Source: Mesocentrotus franciscanus (taxonomy: Eukaryota; Echinodermata; Echinoidea; Camarodonta; Strongylocentrotidae). From it: a DNA stretch of 64,000 bases. The stretch's first letter is position 1. Every line of letters begins with the position of its first letter. Under the pieces are notes generated by a model. The model did not search any database. It was not told where the DNA came from and saw only the letters and a program-made list of their open reading frames with translations. A program made the translations under genes and the position numbers. The DNA lies in NCBI GenBank assembly GCA_037976565.1, contig CP137680.1, positions 744,001 to 808,000 on the forward strand, written 5' to 3'. Shown here piece by piece: positions 26,501 through 34,840 of the stretch.

Positions 26501-27771
26501 CTTTTGTATATTGTTTGTATTGTTTTGTACAGGGCCCTGAATGGCAGCATTTTTTTTGTTTTAACGGCAGAGGCAACCCTGTTTAAATAAAATTGAAAAT
26601 TAAAATAAATACAAATATTTAGCTAAATACAAACAAACACTCCCGCAGTCCGGTGCGTAACCTTTGCTTAATAATTATAGTATAGTGAACACTATTTGCA
26701 ATATCGTGCCTTTTCTACTACATACAAAAGGCTTTGAGATGTCATTCAAGATTCAGTGTTAAAGTTAAAATGCATACAAGTTTAAAGGTACTATGTCCCA
26801 TTTGCAGGTCAAAAAAATGAAAAGGTTAAATTCCAACGGCATTTGAAAGACAATACTTATTTAGAACTTCCCTCAAAATGGCTTTTTGTGGGAAAATAAC
26901 GACCATTGGTTGTCGAATCGACATAAGTGATTAAAATCACCTAAGTAATAGTCTGATTTTCAGACCCTTGTACCGAATGGTCGTACGTTTTGTGCTGCAC
27001 AAAGATTCAATCACTTTAATTTTGGCCATTACAAGTAGTGGGTTATTAATGTAGACAAATGCTCATATGCTATGTACCTGTTACAGCTCATTTTTGTATG
27101 TTATTACCAAAGAAAAAAAGATGTCCGTCAGTCACTTAATAGTGTCTGACAGGGAAGTCTAGAAAGTAAATGGGTTTCCTTGCATAACTTGAATACTAGG
27201 ACACTGTTATCGTTTAAATTTCACAGATAGGAGTCATAGGACATACATGACATATTCATAATTCCTGCAAAGTTCTACAGAATGTGATGTTGGCTGCAAA
27301 AGGGACATGGTATATTTAAAGCACTGACAGTGTGAAGTCAATTAATGCATATAGTTTCAGAATAGATATGTCTTCAAACCATGCGATATATTATCTGCGA
27401 TATTATACGGTCAGCTGGTCACTGGTGTATTCACTGGAAACAGATATACGCCAGCTTTTCATGGCTGCTTTTACGACGCTTGGGCAGCAGAAATTCCTAT
27501 ATTTTCTAACAATGTCCCTATCCACTTATTGCTCCTGAATGTGGACAGAAGAATACATCAATTTTTATGTCAAAAGACATCAACTTATAAGCTGATCTAT
27601 CAATCAAATAATTCTTCAATTTATTCTTCAAAAACGATAAGTAATGGTTACAATGGCTAAGGTTTGAATAATTCTCTTACCTGTAATGATGAATAAGGCC
27701 ATCAGTGAAACCATCAAGAGGGAAATAAAGGCAAGCATCTTCTTGCGAGAGATGAATGTGTGTATACCCAT
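3891..27771 (-). CDS. Carbohydrate sulfotransferase, CHST8-14 type (three-exon gene model)
   Basis: The product is a type II Golgi enzyme that would transfer sulfate from PAPS to a hydroxyl of a glycan such as chondroitin/dermatan or an HNK-1-like glycan; the substrate cannot be told from sequence. The model joins 27771-27681, 5519-5407 and 4811-3891. Exon 1 ends one base into a codon, exon 2 starts with the other two, and exon 2 ends in phase 0 where exon 3 begins. The total is 1125 nt, or 374 residues plus stop, which is normal for the family. It has a short basic tail, one membrane segment, a stem and the PAPS-binding catalytic domain. The first intron is about 22.2 kb and full of transposons. 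Exon 3 is certain. The link to exon 1 is inferred from phase, strand and topology, and an extra exon in the long intron cannot be excluded. Confidence 0.75.
4969..5009. repeat. Intronic hairpin
   Basis: TTGCTGCCC and GGGCAGCAA, with flanking AAAAG and CTTTT, form a near-perfect stem within the short sulfotransferase intron. It is possibly a remnant of a small transposon. Confidence 0.4.
5099..5240 (+). mobile_element. tRNA-derived SINE fragment
   Basis: A box-A-like GTGATAGTGGATACG is followed about 35 bases on by a box-B-like GGTTCGATTC, then a non-tRNA tail. Pol III boxes without a paired acceptor stem indicate a SINE head rather than a tRNA gene. It sits in the short sulfotransferase intron and differs in sequence from the SINE at 18.1 kb. 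Confidence 0.5.
5407..5519 (-). CDS. Sulfotransferase stem exon (predicted)
   Basis: The exon is bounded on the - strand by an acceptor ATTACAG and a donor GTGAGT (at 5406-5401). It encodes about 37 residues, polar and Asn/Ser-rich, with no domain, as expected of the stem of a Golgi type II enzyme. It starts two bases into a codon and ends in phase 0, matching the flanking exons. It lies about 0.6 kb upstream of the catalytic exon. Confidence 0.65.
5926..6152. mobile_element. hAT-like MITE with 8-bp target duplication
   Basis: The 227-bp element has ends AAGTGGCGGATCCAG and CTGGATCCGCCCCTG (inverted) and is flanked on both sides by CAGTAGAC (5918-5925 and 6153-6160). An 8-bp duplication and GGCGGATCCAG-type ends are typical of hAT-derived MITEs. 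It has no coding capacity and lies in the long sulfotransferase intron. Confidence 0.8.
6353..6650. repeat. Foldback minisatellite of 15-bp units in inverted arms
   Basis: The right arm (about 6478-6635) repeats a 15-bp unit like GGAGCAATTGTCGGC about ten times. The left arm (6370-6450) repeats its reverse complement. The centre is a 12-bp perfect inverted repeat, ATTCGCTTCTAC / GTAGAAGCGAAT. The outer ends also match in inverted orientation (AATATTAG; GACACATGC). Open frames here are a by-product of the 15-base period. Confidence 0.85.
6900..7100 (-). mobile_element. LINE 3' end remnant with terminal hairpin
   Basis: On the - strand a perfect 8-bp stem GTGGAGGG / CCCTCCAC (6960-6991) is followed by AATAAATAAA-type A-rich sequence. 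This resembles the 3' tails of the other LINEs in this window. No coding part is left. Confidence 0.45.
7606..7778. repeat. Two direct copies of a ~70-bp unit
   Basis: A unit beginning CAGACAAGGATTAAGAGTCG occurs at about 7606 and 7713, 107 bases apart, with small differences. It adjoins a purine-rich tract at 7545-7600. Confidence 0.7.
7817..7835. repeat. Perfect GC hairpin
   Basis: GAGCGCGC and GCGCGCTC are separated by three bases (TTC). It is the most GC-rich palindrome in an AT-rich area and lies just left of the 94-bp array. Confidence 0.7.
7905..8570. repeat. Tandem array, ~94-bp unit, about seven copies
   Basis: Units start with CCTATCCAAC at 7905, 8023, 8117, 8211, 8305, 8399 and 8495. 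Each contains ATCGGATGAAGCGGGGGAAC and TATGCAGGAATAAGAATC. Two variants alternate (CTTCATCCGTTTGAGG, then GTTCACCCGTTTGAAG), so the real period is a 188-bp dimer. The left copies are irregular. Confidence 0.9.
8720..9378. other. Non-coding intron stretch with CT run and palindromic AT block
   Basis: A (CT)n run lies at 8727-8755. Between 8850 and 8910 is a block of TTAAAATCGATTTTAA-type palindromic sequence related to the foldback units at 3483 and 40985. Nothing else is recognised. Confidence 0.5.
9379..9727 (-). mobile_element. MITE, copy 1 of three
   Basis: This is the reverse complement of most of the element at 63178-63552. Its ends are AAAGGTAAAGAACAGTTTTGG and (inverted) AAAGGTATAGACCATGCAG with CAGTTCTGG just inside. 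Shared landmarks include GTAGTCCCATATACATC, ACTGGGCCAAATTTG and GCAGTACACACCAATAC. Confidence 0.8.
9728..10687. other. Non-coding intron stretch
   Basis: There is no supported gene. It holds a poly-A run at 10062-10082 and unremarkable AT-rich sequence. Confidence 0.45.
10688..12930. mobile_element. TTAA-flanked foldback element carrying a satellite array
   Basis: TTAA stands at both sides (10684-10687 and 12931-12934). The ends are AGGGAGTG and CACTCCCT, as in the copy at 35401-36041, with which it shares the first ~230 bases and the right ~60. Inside, a perfect 37-bp inverted repeat (10909-10945 against 12461-12497) brackets a satellite of about 1.2 kb. About 370 bases between 12539 and 12908 are absent from the other copy. 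TTAA duplication is the piggyBac hallmark; no transposase is present. Confidence 0.8.
11095..12305. repeat. Satellite array, 90-bp unit in 180-bp dimers
   Basis: A purine-rich unit (AGAATAACATAAG, GTGATAGAAGGAAG, AACATAAGGAAAGACAG) repeats every 90 bases in the regular part. AAAATAAAGA falls at 11771, 11861, 11951 and 12041. Two variants alternate (GAGAAGGTGAT with AAAGAAT, then GAGAAAGTGAT with AAAGAAA), giving a 180-bp higher-order unit. Stop-free frames of up to 246 codons on the - strand reflect a period divisible by three, not genes. Confidence 0.92.
12935..13640. other. Non-coding intron stretch
   Basis: There is no gene. A fragment of the TCATCAA/AGTTGAT foldback family lies at 13400-13445 (AATCGAAGTCAATTTTAG, then TTGATAAAACACCCC). 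Confidence 0.45.
13972..15345. repeat. 1.4-kb trinucleotide tract (CTA/CCA)n with higher-order copies
   Basis: The tract is almost entirely CTA, CCA and CTG triplets. It contains a duplicated landmark (GGAGAATACTACACTACTAT at about 14122 and 14570). At its right end is a 69-bp tandem repeat: the ACGTCTACTACTACTATACT phrase falls at 15172, 15241 and 15310. The frames across it (poly-Thr/His on +, poly-Val on -) are artefacts. Confidence 0.95.
15346..15970 (+). mobile_element. LINE 3' UTR with conserved hairpin
   Basis: A two-stem hairpin at 15637-15680 (outer GAGGCCGC / GCGGTCTC, apex AAGCT / AGCTT) is followed by an AT-rich region ending in AAATGCAGAAATAGAATCAA. The same order is found at 23.1 kb and 32.0 kb after LINE coding remnants, so this is a 5'-truncated copy. 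Confidence 0.75.
15971..17405. other. Non-coding intron stretch
   Basis: No gene or repeat family was recognised. Short open frames lack any coding signature. Confidence 0.4.
17410..17575. repeat. (AGT)n microsatellite
   Basis: Two AGT/TAG runs are separated by a short unique segment and followed to about 17660 by AAT-rich repeats. Confidence 0.95.
17736..17900 (-). mobile_element. Possible tRNA-derived SINE (old)
   Basis: The - strand carries a box-B-like GGGTTCGAGTCCC after an anticodon-arm-like region, then a tail containing GCCACACTTTGCCC. The box A match is weak. Confidence 0.35.
18110..18365 (+). mobile_element. tRNA-derived SINE, copy 1
   Basis: The head has box A TGGTATAGTGGTT and box B GAGTTCGAATCCC. 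The ends of the tRNA-like part (GGAGGTG and GGCATTA) do not pair, so it is not a tRNA gene. The body contains CACATTTGCCACTCTCCA and CAGGTGTACATGGGTACC. Related copies lie at 19.9-20.2 kb (-) and 44.7 kb (+). Confidence 0.75.
18366..19929. other. Non-coding intron stretch
   Basis: It contains short (GA)n and (GT)n runs at 19050-19075 and 19147-19175. No gene is supported. Confidence 0.45.
19930..20165 (-). mobile_element. tRNA-derived SINE, copy 2
   Basis: In reverse complement it reads GGAGGTGTCGTGGTATAGTG, then box B GGGTTCGAATC and the CATTTGCCACTCTCCATCC body, matching the copy at 18110. Confidence 0.75.
20166..22084. other. Non-coding intron stretch
   Basis: AT-rich sequence with no supported gene. 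A perfect 9-bp hairpin CATACTTAA / TTAAGTATG lies at 20481-20506. Confidence 0.4.
22085..22291 (-). mobile_element. MITE, copy 2 of three (partial)
   Basis: It matches the GTAGTCCCATATACATC to CATGACCAGAACT portion of the element at 9379 and, reversed, at 63178. It retains the CTTTCTGTG segment seen at 63.3 kb but missing at 9.5 kb. One end has been lost. Confidence 0.75.
22560..23390 (+). mobile_element. LINE 3' end: ORF2 tail and 3' UTR
   Basis: With frameshifts, 22670-22780 reads RHHGPDVWNSLPN and SLYSFKASLK, matching the C-terminus of the LINE at 31.6 kb. A (CA)n run lies at 22945-23045. The 3' UTR hairpin is at 23107-23149 (GAGGCCGC / GCGGTCTC, apex AAGC / GCTT). The end is AAATGCAAAAATAAAATCAAA. 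Confidence 0.8.
23505..25420 (-). mobile_element. Tx1/L1-like LINE, 5'-truncated, inactive
   Basis: The - strand encodes, in order, a pre-RT linker (LGKSPGQTGFTAEFF), RT fingers (ITLLPKGNKPRNLLKTWRPI, then ISLLNVQYKILSS), motif A as LLFIEFEKAFD, motif B (GCRQGDPLSPYLFQL), motif C QYADDTVLCL, the thumb (IRYLGIDF) and a C-terminal region (PIWYNSEVKIGGK, then WLDKGIQFVNDLL). In-frame TAA codons (near 24827 and 24287) and a frameshift near 23900 kill it. The first catalytic Asp of motif A is Glu. The endonuclease is absent. It lies in the sense direction within the sulfotransferase intron. Confidence 0.9.
25421..26780. other. Non-coding intron stretch, LINE-tail-like end
   Basis: AT-rich, no gene. 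A small G-rich minisatellite (GGGTGATTGTCC-type units, about four) lies at 26331-26392. An AATAAAATTGAAAATTAAAA tail at 26587-26610 looks like a LINE terminus. Confidence 0.45.
26781..27320. mobile_element. MITE with ~26-bp terminal inverted repeats, TTAA-flanked
   Basis: The left end TTTAAAGGTACTATGTCCC and the right end (inverted) TTTAAATATACCATGTCCC match at most positions and continue into TTTGCA. TTAA at 26782-26785 and 27316-27319 can be read as the target duplication. It has no coding capacity and lies about 360 bases from the first sulfotransferase exon. Confidence 0.75.
27681..27771 (-). CDS. Sulfotransferase first coding exon: tail and signal anchor (predicted)
   Basis: The - strand reads ATG, then 30 codons: a short tail MGIHTFISRKK and a hydrophobic stretch MLAFISLLMVSLMALFIIT, then one extra G before a strong donor GTAAGAG. 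A basic tail followed by about 19 hydrophobic residues is the standard signal anchor of a type II Golgi enzyme. The one-base overhang is what the stem exon at 5519 requires. No other - strand gene nearby could own this exon. Assignment to the sulfotransferase 22 kb away is inference. Confidence 0.65.
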
Positions 27772-28080
27772 AGTGAATGTCTCTTAAAACGCAGTTTGTA
27801 AAGTTTGTCTTTAAAAGACATATTACCGAGTTCAATCCTTAGCGTACGCTGCTCGTATACCTCCACAACCGCCTCTGTATTCCATTATAACACGAGTTGA
27901 GGAGTGTCTGCAATCTTATTGGTGCAGGTGTCCGTGTATCATTTTGCCTTGCACGATCGTTCAGATGTGACGCGGCGAAACCACGGCGGTTTTTTTTTTT
28001 AATGATGACGTAATTATGATGGCGGCACCGGAGCCCATGCCCCCTCCTCCCCAATCAAAGGGGGATGATACCGAGGGGGA
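27772..28080 (-). promoter_or_regulatory. Probable promoter / 5' UTR of the sulfotransferase
   Basis: The stretch upstream of the first coding exon is richer in G+C and CpG than its surroundings (for example GACGCGGCGAAACCACGGCGG near 27970). It holds a CCAAT box on the - strand (near 27920) and a CRE-like TGACGTAA near 28004. No TATA box at a convincing distance was identified. A CpG-rich start region in an AT-rich setting is the only evidence. Confidence 0.4.
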
Positions 28081-28782
28081 AATAAGGAAAAGGAAAAAGA
28101 ACGTGAGAAAATTTGCTTGAAAATGCTCTTCTTATTTATTTTTATTTTTTTTCTTCTTCTTTTTCCCCCTTTTTTTTCCTTTCTCCTTTCCCATTTGTAT
28201 GCTAATTAACAACATTCTCTTTGGGGGCTTGCCCGCGGCTTGGTATGCATGGCTGGAGCTCTTGCTCTGTGCGATTTGTATAACGTAGCGGTTCCTTTTG
28301 TCATGCGTGCCGGGTCGTGTGTGTGTCTTCTGTTATGTAATGTAAAAACATTTATATTGGAATGATTGATCCTAAACACTTTTATCTTGATTGTTAATGA
28401 TCCTTTCTAACCTGGATTCCTCTTACCTGTCCCTGTATATACCCACGCATATTTGCCTTCAATATTGTACGTTTTCTCATGTTTAGTAATTTCCCTTTTT
28501 TCTTCTTCTTTTTTCCTGAACTGGCGGTGGTCAGTACTAAACCGGAACCGCAACCAATGGCTGCAATTCGTTGTTCCGTTTATTCACTCACCATTTTTGT
28601 ATTATTTTAGCACTTGCACAAGTCACTGCACATGCACCCACGCTGAAACTATTGTTTACATTGAGACTAGTACGAAATGAAACACTTTACATGCTTAACG
28701 TTACATATCAAACAGACTTTATTATTCTACACAATATTCAAATCATTACATGGGCCCATCTCTTAACTATTTTATTTGAAAA

Positions 28783-29607
28783 TTGTATATTGAACTTATT
28801 GACATGAATTTTGATTTAGCAATTAATCAAGATGTAACAGAAAATGAATCAACATATTATACTACCGACGATTTTAACGCTGCATTTAACTCAAATAATG
28901 ATGACCATAATCAACAATCCCTTAGTTTGTTGCATATTAATGCTAGAAGCATGAATAAAAACTTTGATTCTATGGATTTATTTTTTTCTTCCATACAACA
29001 TTTTCCGTTTTCCATAATAGGGATAACGGAAACATGGTTGAATAATAAATCACCTCCTTTATTTAATATTGAAAATTATAAACTAATTAGAGCTGATCGT
29101 AACTATGGACGAGGGGGTGGAGTAGCCTTGTATATTCACGATTCCTTAACATTTAAAGAGAGACCCGACTTACATGTAGATGGCTCCGAATATATTTTTA
29201 TTGAAATTATAAATAAACAAGCTAAAAATATACTTGTTGGAGTAATGTATAGACCACCCCATAGTAATATAGATATGTTCGTAGATAAATTAGAAGAAAG
29301 TCTTTCTTTAATATCGCGTGAAAATAAAATCATATATCTTATGGGGGATTATAATATTAATCTACTTCCACCTGCATTGAATAATATTGGACTTAGGTTA
29401 CTAACTACACTCTCTTCTTATTCCCTCTATCCACATATTAATAAAGCTACCCGAATAACTAATATAACTGAAACTTTAATAGACAATATATTTTCGAATA
29501 TTTGTAATGAAAACACTCAGAATGGAATATTATATTGTGATATTTCTGATCACCTCCCCATATTTGTTATTTCCCTACAATTCAGATATCTAAACACGAA
29601 TCAATGA
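28783..29607 (+). pseudogene. LINE apurinic-type endonuclease domain
   Basis: Exonuclease-endonuclease-phosphatase fold motifs appear in order: LLHINARSMNKNF, IGITETWLN, ADRNYGRGGGVALYI, GVMYRPP, GDYNINLL and the C-terminal SDHLPIFVI. The domain looks intact; the frame then breaks from the downstream ORF. The first 50 residues have no recognised motif. Confidence 0.88.
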
Positions 29608-29789
29608 AGTATATATACGTTCGAAAAGAAACGGATGGTAATATTCAGAGCTTTCGGGCGGACTTAGCATCAGAATCTTGGGTTGATGTTTTTAATGTAG
29701 TAGATGCTAATGCTGCATACGATATATTTTTGAATAAATTAATGTATTACTATAACAAAAATATACCTTTGGTTCGAATTAAGTTAAAT

Positions 29790-31765
29790 AAAAAAGGCTA
29801 AGAAACCATGGATAACGAGGGGCATTTTACGATCGATTGCGACTCGCAATCGATTATATAAAAAAGCATTAAGAAGTAAAGATAATATTGATTTAGATAA
29901 ATATAAAAAATATAGAAATAAGTTAACATCAATTATTCGGCTATCCCGCAAATTATATTATTCAAATAAAATTTCAAGTACTCAAAACAATAATTCACTT
30001 TGGAATATTATAAAAGATCTAACTGGTAAGAAAAAACATATTAATACAAACATTAATGTTAATGGACAAGACATTAATAATTTGAATGAATGTGCTAATT
30101 TGTTTAATGATTACTTTGTTAATATAGGTCCTACATTAGCCTCTAAGATAGATGCTGGCAGTAATCATTTTTCTCAATACCTTTCAGAACCCTTTGTAAA
30201 TTCATTATTCTTTACTCCCACAACAATTCATGAAGTAGTGTGTATAGTTCAATCATTGAAATCAAGCAAGTCATCAGGACCAGATGGGTTAAGTATGAAT
30301 CTCATTAAGCAAATAATACACTTTATTGTTTCTCCATTGGTTCATATATGTAATATTTCTCTCCACTGGTTCCTGTCCTAACTTATTAAAAGTTGCTAAA
30401 GTTATACCGATTCATAAAAAAGATGATCCATCTAAACTTCAAAATTATCGTCCCATATCATTATTATCAAGTATTTCAAAGGTTTTTGAGAAATTGGTAT
30501 ATAATAGGTTGATTTCTTTTTTGAATGACCACGATATTTTGATTCCTAACCAGTTTGGATTTAGAAAAAATCATTCAACTGATTTTGCTTTAATTAAACT
30601 TTGTGATAAAATAATTGAATCTCTCGCAAATAAGAAACATGTTATAGGTGTTTTTATGGATCTGAGTAAGGCCTTTGATACCATCGATCATACAATCTTA
30701 CTTCATAAACTAGAACACTATGGTATCAGAGGCCTTGCTCTATCCTGGTTTGAGGACTATCTTAAAAATAGAACACAGTATGTTTATTATCATTCCAATA
30801 GTTCCTCAAAATTGAACCTCACATGTGGAGTTCCTCAAGGCTCCATCTTAGGCCCACTCTTATTTTTGATTTATGTAAATGATATAATAAGATCATCAAA
30901 TATTCTAACTTACATTCTTTTTGCCGATGATACAAATATACTTTACTCACACGCAAATATTGATACACTTGTTGATACTGTAAATCATGATCTGTGCAAT
31001 ATTTCAGTATGGTTTAAATGTAATAAATTATCCTTAAATATAAGTAAAACTAATTTTATTCGTTTCAGAACTATTAACTCCCAAGACCAACCACAATGCA
31101 ATTTGTTTATAGATGGTTTATCACTGGTAGAAAAACAGTCAACGAAATTTTTAGGAGTTATTATTGACTCAAATTTGTCTTGGAACGAACACATTCATAA
31201 TATAAATATTTTGATATCCCGGAATATTGGTATTTTGTATAAAATGAAATATTTGATTAATGATAGATCTTTGTTTATTCTTTATAATACATTAATTTTA
31301 CCGCATATAACATATTGTAATATTATATGGGCAAACTGTAGTAAAATTAAAATAAACTCAATATTTCTTTTGCAGAAGAGAGCAATTCGTATTTGTACAC
31401 ACTCTAACTATCTTGCAAATTCGAACCCGTTATTTAGTCAATTAAAAACGTTAAAGGTTTATGATATACATACGCTCCAAACTGCCATTTTTATGTATAA
31501 GTACACTTCCAAAACACTTCCAACATCTTTCTTAAACTTTTATTTATTGAATGAAAACGTACACTCATATTTAACTCGACATGCTCATGATTACCATCTT
31601 AATAATCCCAAACTTAGTTTAGCCCTACGATCAATTAGACACCATGGACCAGATATTTGGAATAATTTACCAAACCATATTAAAACTAGGACCTCCCTTT
31701 ATTCATTTAAAGCTTATATGAAAAAATATTTGTTTACTCAGTATAGTTTGCTAGATCTTACATAG
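29790..31765 (+). pseudogene. LINE reverse transcriptase and C-terminal domain
   Basis: The linker begins KKPWITRGILRSI and runs through NECANLFNDYFVNIGP and SSGPDGLS to a one-base slip near 30350. RT then reads open to 31765 with KVIPIHKKDDP, NYRPISLLS, QFGFRKNHST, motif A GVFMDLSKAFDTIDH, motif B GVPQGSILGPLLF, motif C ILFADDTNI, the thumb (FLGVIIDSNLSW) and a C-terminus with RHHGPDIWNNLP. All catalytic aspartates are present. Only the frameshifts separate this copy from a working ORF. Confidence 0.9.
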
Positions 31766-32025
31766 AAATTTAAAATAATCGAATTTGTTATGTCTTGAAC
31801 TGTTCTGTCTTTGTCAACAGGAATGGACCCTGCATACATTTAATATTATCACCCGTAACTGAAACCACCACACACTTAATATCACGGTATTAGTCTTTTA
31901 TTGTTCCACCAAGCTAAAGCTTTGCACTATGCACAATTGCACAATTTAATGCACTTCTCAACACGAAACATGACACTAAATATATTTTGTTATTTTCACT
32001 CAAAATGTTATTTGTTAACTCGGCC

Positions 32026-32072
32026 GAGGCCACGGTCATCCTCAAGCATTTTCGCTTACGACATGTGGTCTC
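32026..32072 (+). other. Conserved two-stem hairpin in LINE 3' UTR
   Basis: The outer stem is GAGGCCAC / GTGGTCTC and the apex AAGC / GCTT. The G-to-A and C-to-T differences from the copies at 15.6 and 23.1 kb preserve pairing. It lies about 260 bases before the 3' end. Confidence 0.7.
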
Positions 32073-32839
32073 CTGCTTTTTTTCCTTTGTAAGAAACTTC
32101 CAAAACGAAGATATCCATTCTCCCCCTTATTTCTTATTTTTATGCAGATTATGTTTTCACGATGGTTTGGCACAAATCAATATATTTGTTGTGTTTTTTT
32201 TTGTTTTTGGATTGTATTTTAACTAGAAACATATTTTGTCAAACTTACATGTTACTCATTATATTTATTTGTATGATGTTTCTTTGTATTGATCTGAAAA
32301 AGTGGAAATAAAACAAAACAAACAAAAAAAAAAAAAATTATACAAATATATTTTGTATATATATATATAGTGCGTCCGAGAAAAAACGAAACCGAGAAGT
32401 ATCGATATTTTATCATAACTTAATCACAACTATAATTAATGAATGACACATATTTGTAAAGCTTAGAGTCTCCTCTTTCATTTGATGCAACTCAAGTGAT
32501 GCATATTTCACGCATGAGTGATTAAAAGCAATTTGAAGGAAGGAAACCAAAAAGTCATTTGGCGGGCGGTACCTGAATTTCGAAGAAAAATTCACATTTC
32601 TAGAAAGTTCATTTTCTGCCCTTTCATATGACACCTGAATCAGGAAACATGAGCCAGGAATAACAAAGTTCTGTTTGTTTAAAGTAATGCTTGCATTCCC
32701 ATAATTTGATTAAACGAAATCGTTTTCAATGGCTGCCTGCCGTAGCAACAAAGAGAGTTATCAAAAGTCTTCATGCATGGCTGATCGTCAACGAAACGGA
32801 GTGATGAGAAAAATGATTGTTAGGGCAGGCAGCCAGTGA

Positions 32840-33312
32840 AAACGTATTTGTTTGATAGAATTTTGGGAACGCAAGCATTACTTATATTGTTTGGTTTAGC
32901 CGAGAAAGATATAAGAAAATTGCATATTGTGCAAAACAGTGCTGCAAGACTTGTTGAACGAGCAAGGGGGAGAGATCCAGTAACACCCATGTTGACTCGC
33001 CTTCATTGGCTACCTGTAAAAGCAAGAATTGTTTATAAAGTTCTTATGTTGTGTCGCAAGGTAATGATTAACAAATCCCCGACTTATCTTCTTGATATTA
33101 TTTCTTCCTACATACCCGGTAGAAATCTCCGCTCCTCAACAAAGAATTTCCTGACTGTCCCTACCACATTAACCCAAACGTATGGTTCTCGTGCTTTTTC
33201 AGCGGCAGCGCCTGTCTTGTGGAACCAACTTCCTGACCAGCTTCGAGTTGTTGGGAGCTCTGACGGCTTTGGAAGAGCCCTGAAAACTTATTTGTTTTCG
33301 AGGGTTTCCTAG
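32840..33312 (+). pseudogene. LINE (CR1/L2-like) C-terminal fragment
   Basis: An open frame reads VQNSAARLVERARGRDPVTP, then LTRLHWLPVKARIVYKVLM, YGSRAFSAAAPVLWNQLP and a KTYLFSRVS end, the familiar C-terminus of CR1/L2-group ORF2 proteins. RT and endonuclease are missing, so it is a 5'-truncated insertion. Confidence 0.88.
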
Positions 33313-33469
33313 AGCTGCTTTGTCCTTTGCTGGTAGTTGGTTCGACATAACGGGTATCTATTTGTTGAATTTGTTATATGTATTGTCAAATAGTTTTGGA
33401 TCCATAGGTGACTGGTATTCAGCTTATCATATCTGATTAGGCCTACAAAAAAAGAGGTACAAAATATAC

Positions 33470-33620
33470 ATTTATATATATATATATATATATATACAAA
33501 ATTTGGGGGCTGGTAAAAGAGAAAAGGGGAAGGGATGGAGAATGACAGAGAGCGATAGAGAGAGAGAGAGAATGAGGAGAGGGTGATATGGGGGAGAGAG
33601 AGAGAGAGAGAGAGGAACAC
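33470..33620. repeat. (TA)n and (GA)n microsatellites
   Basis: A TA run at 33474-33494 is followed by AGAGAG runs at 33547-33615. Confidence 0.95.
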
Positions 33621-34840
33621 AAACACATAACTGGTATATACATCATACAAAAGAATTATTTCATTGAAAAGATCTTTTCATTCAAGTTTGTGGATATGCA
33701 TTTCAAAGTACTTGAATTTTTAAAAAAAATTGAGGGAAAATGCATTTTCGCAGTACTATAGAAGACATCACCTCCAAATCACTAGTTTTTATGTTCTAAA
33801 ACTCTATCAATGTTTCCAGTTATTTAGAAAATGTTAACATATATATTGAAAGAAAGGTGTAGTACCAGATATTCATGTTTATATATAATTAGCGATATGA
33901 TAATCAAATACATGATCAAAAATCAACAATTATTGTCAGATGAACAAAGAACATTAACTAAACTGTGGAGATTTCATTGTGTAACAGTGATTAAGAATAA
34001 TTCCAAGTAATAAATTTAAAGAAATCAAAGTTTCCCTCTTATCCAGAATCCCTCTCAATATTACACTAAATTGAATGCACGTAGTAGGAAATTGATCACC
34101 AAAAAAATGAAATTGAATGCCCAAACAGGGCTTAACAGGCTCATCGTGAACGCCGCGTTTATTTGAATGCACGAAGTAGGAAATTAGATTACATTAGATT
34201 TTATCACCTGACGAAATGTTGCCGCGGCGCACGAAACGTCGTGATCTTTTAGATCCCTTATTGACCATACATTGCGAGACAAACGAATATCACTAGCGAT
34301 ATTATTCTCGATACTACATCCGCAATGAGTAATATATTTAACATTAAAGTAGGAAATTGTACGCACATTCGTGAATTTGATTTCACAGAACATCAATAAG
34401 AGTGCCGATAAATGAAATTAATTGATCAGATTTTGAATTTGAATGCCCGAATTCACATGCGAGCGACCTCTATGAGAATTTGAATGAAAAAAATTGCGAA
34501 ATTGGCCGCAAAAACCTATATTACAATCGATACTGTAAAAAGTAAGAGTACTTCACAATGCCTTAAAATATACAAACTGATAATGTATAGTATAATTTGT
34601 GTACATAATTATGCAAACTATTTAACTTGATATTTCATTCATGATTTGTTCAACAAATGACTTGTACCAGAATTCCGAAACCTATTTGTAGACTTTGTTT
34701 AACTGACATTAATCACTTAATAGGTAATCTATTCCAAAATTCACTGCCCCCAAAAGACAATGAAAATTGATTTTGTGTCGTTCTAAATTTTGGAAGACGT
34801 AATTGTCCACCTTCTTTTTGTCTTGTGGAATAGCTATGCT
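33621..34840. other. Intergenic stretch without gene
   Basis: AT-rich. A degenerate phrase GAATGCACG(T/A)AGTAGGAAATT recurs at about 34073 and 34165, marking an old local duplication. No gene. Confidence 0.45.

Larger units (their letters stand above)
28783..32336 (+). mobile_element. CR1/Jockey-like LINE, nearly complete, three frameshifts
   Basis: This is the best-preserved transposon here. It has an endonuclease (28783-29590), a linker, a reverse transcriptase and C-terminal domain (to 31765), and a 3' UTR with the two-stem hairpin (32026-32072) and an A-rich end. Reading requires frames 1, 3, 1 and 2, with slips near 29590, in an A-run at 29790-29796, and near 30350. No ORF1 was found upstream, so the 5' end may be truncated or may begin in 28100-28780. 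It lies divergently next to the sulfotransferase promoter. Confidence 0.88.
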
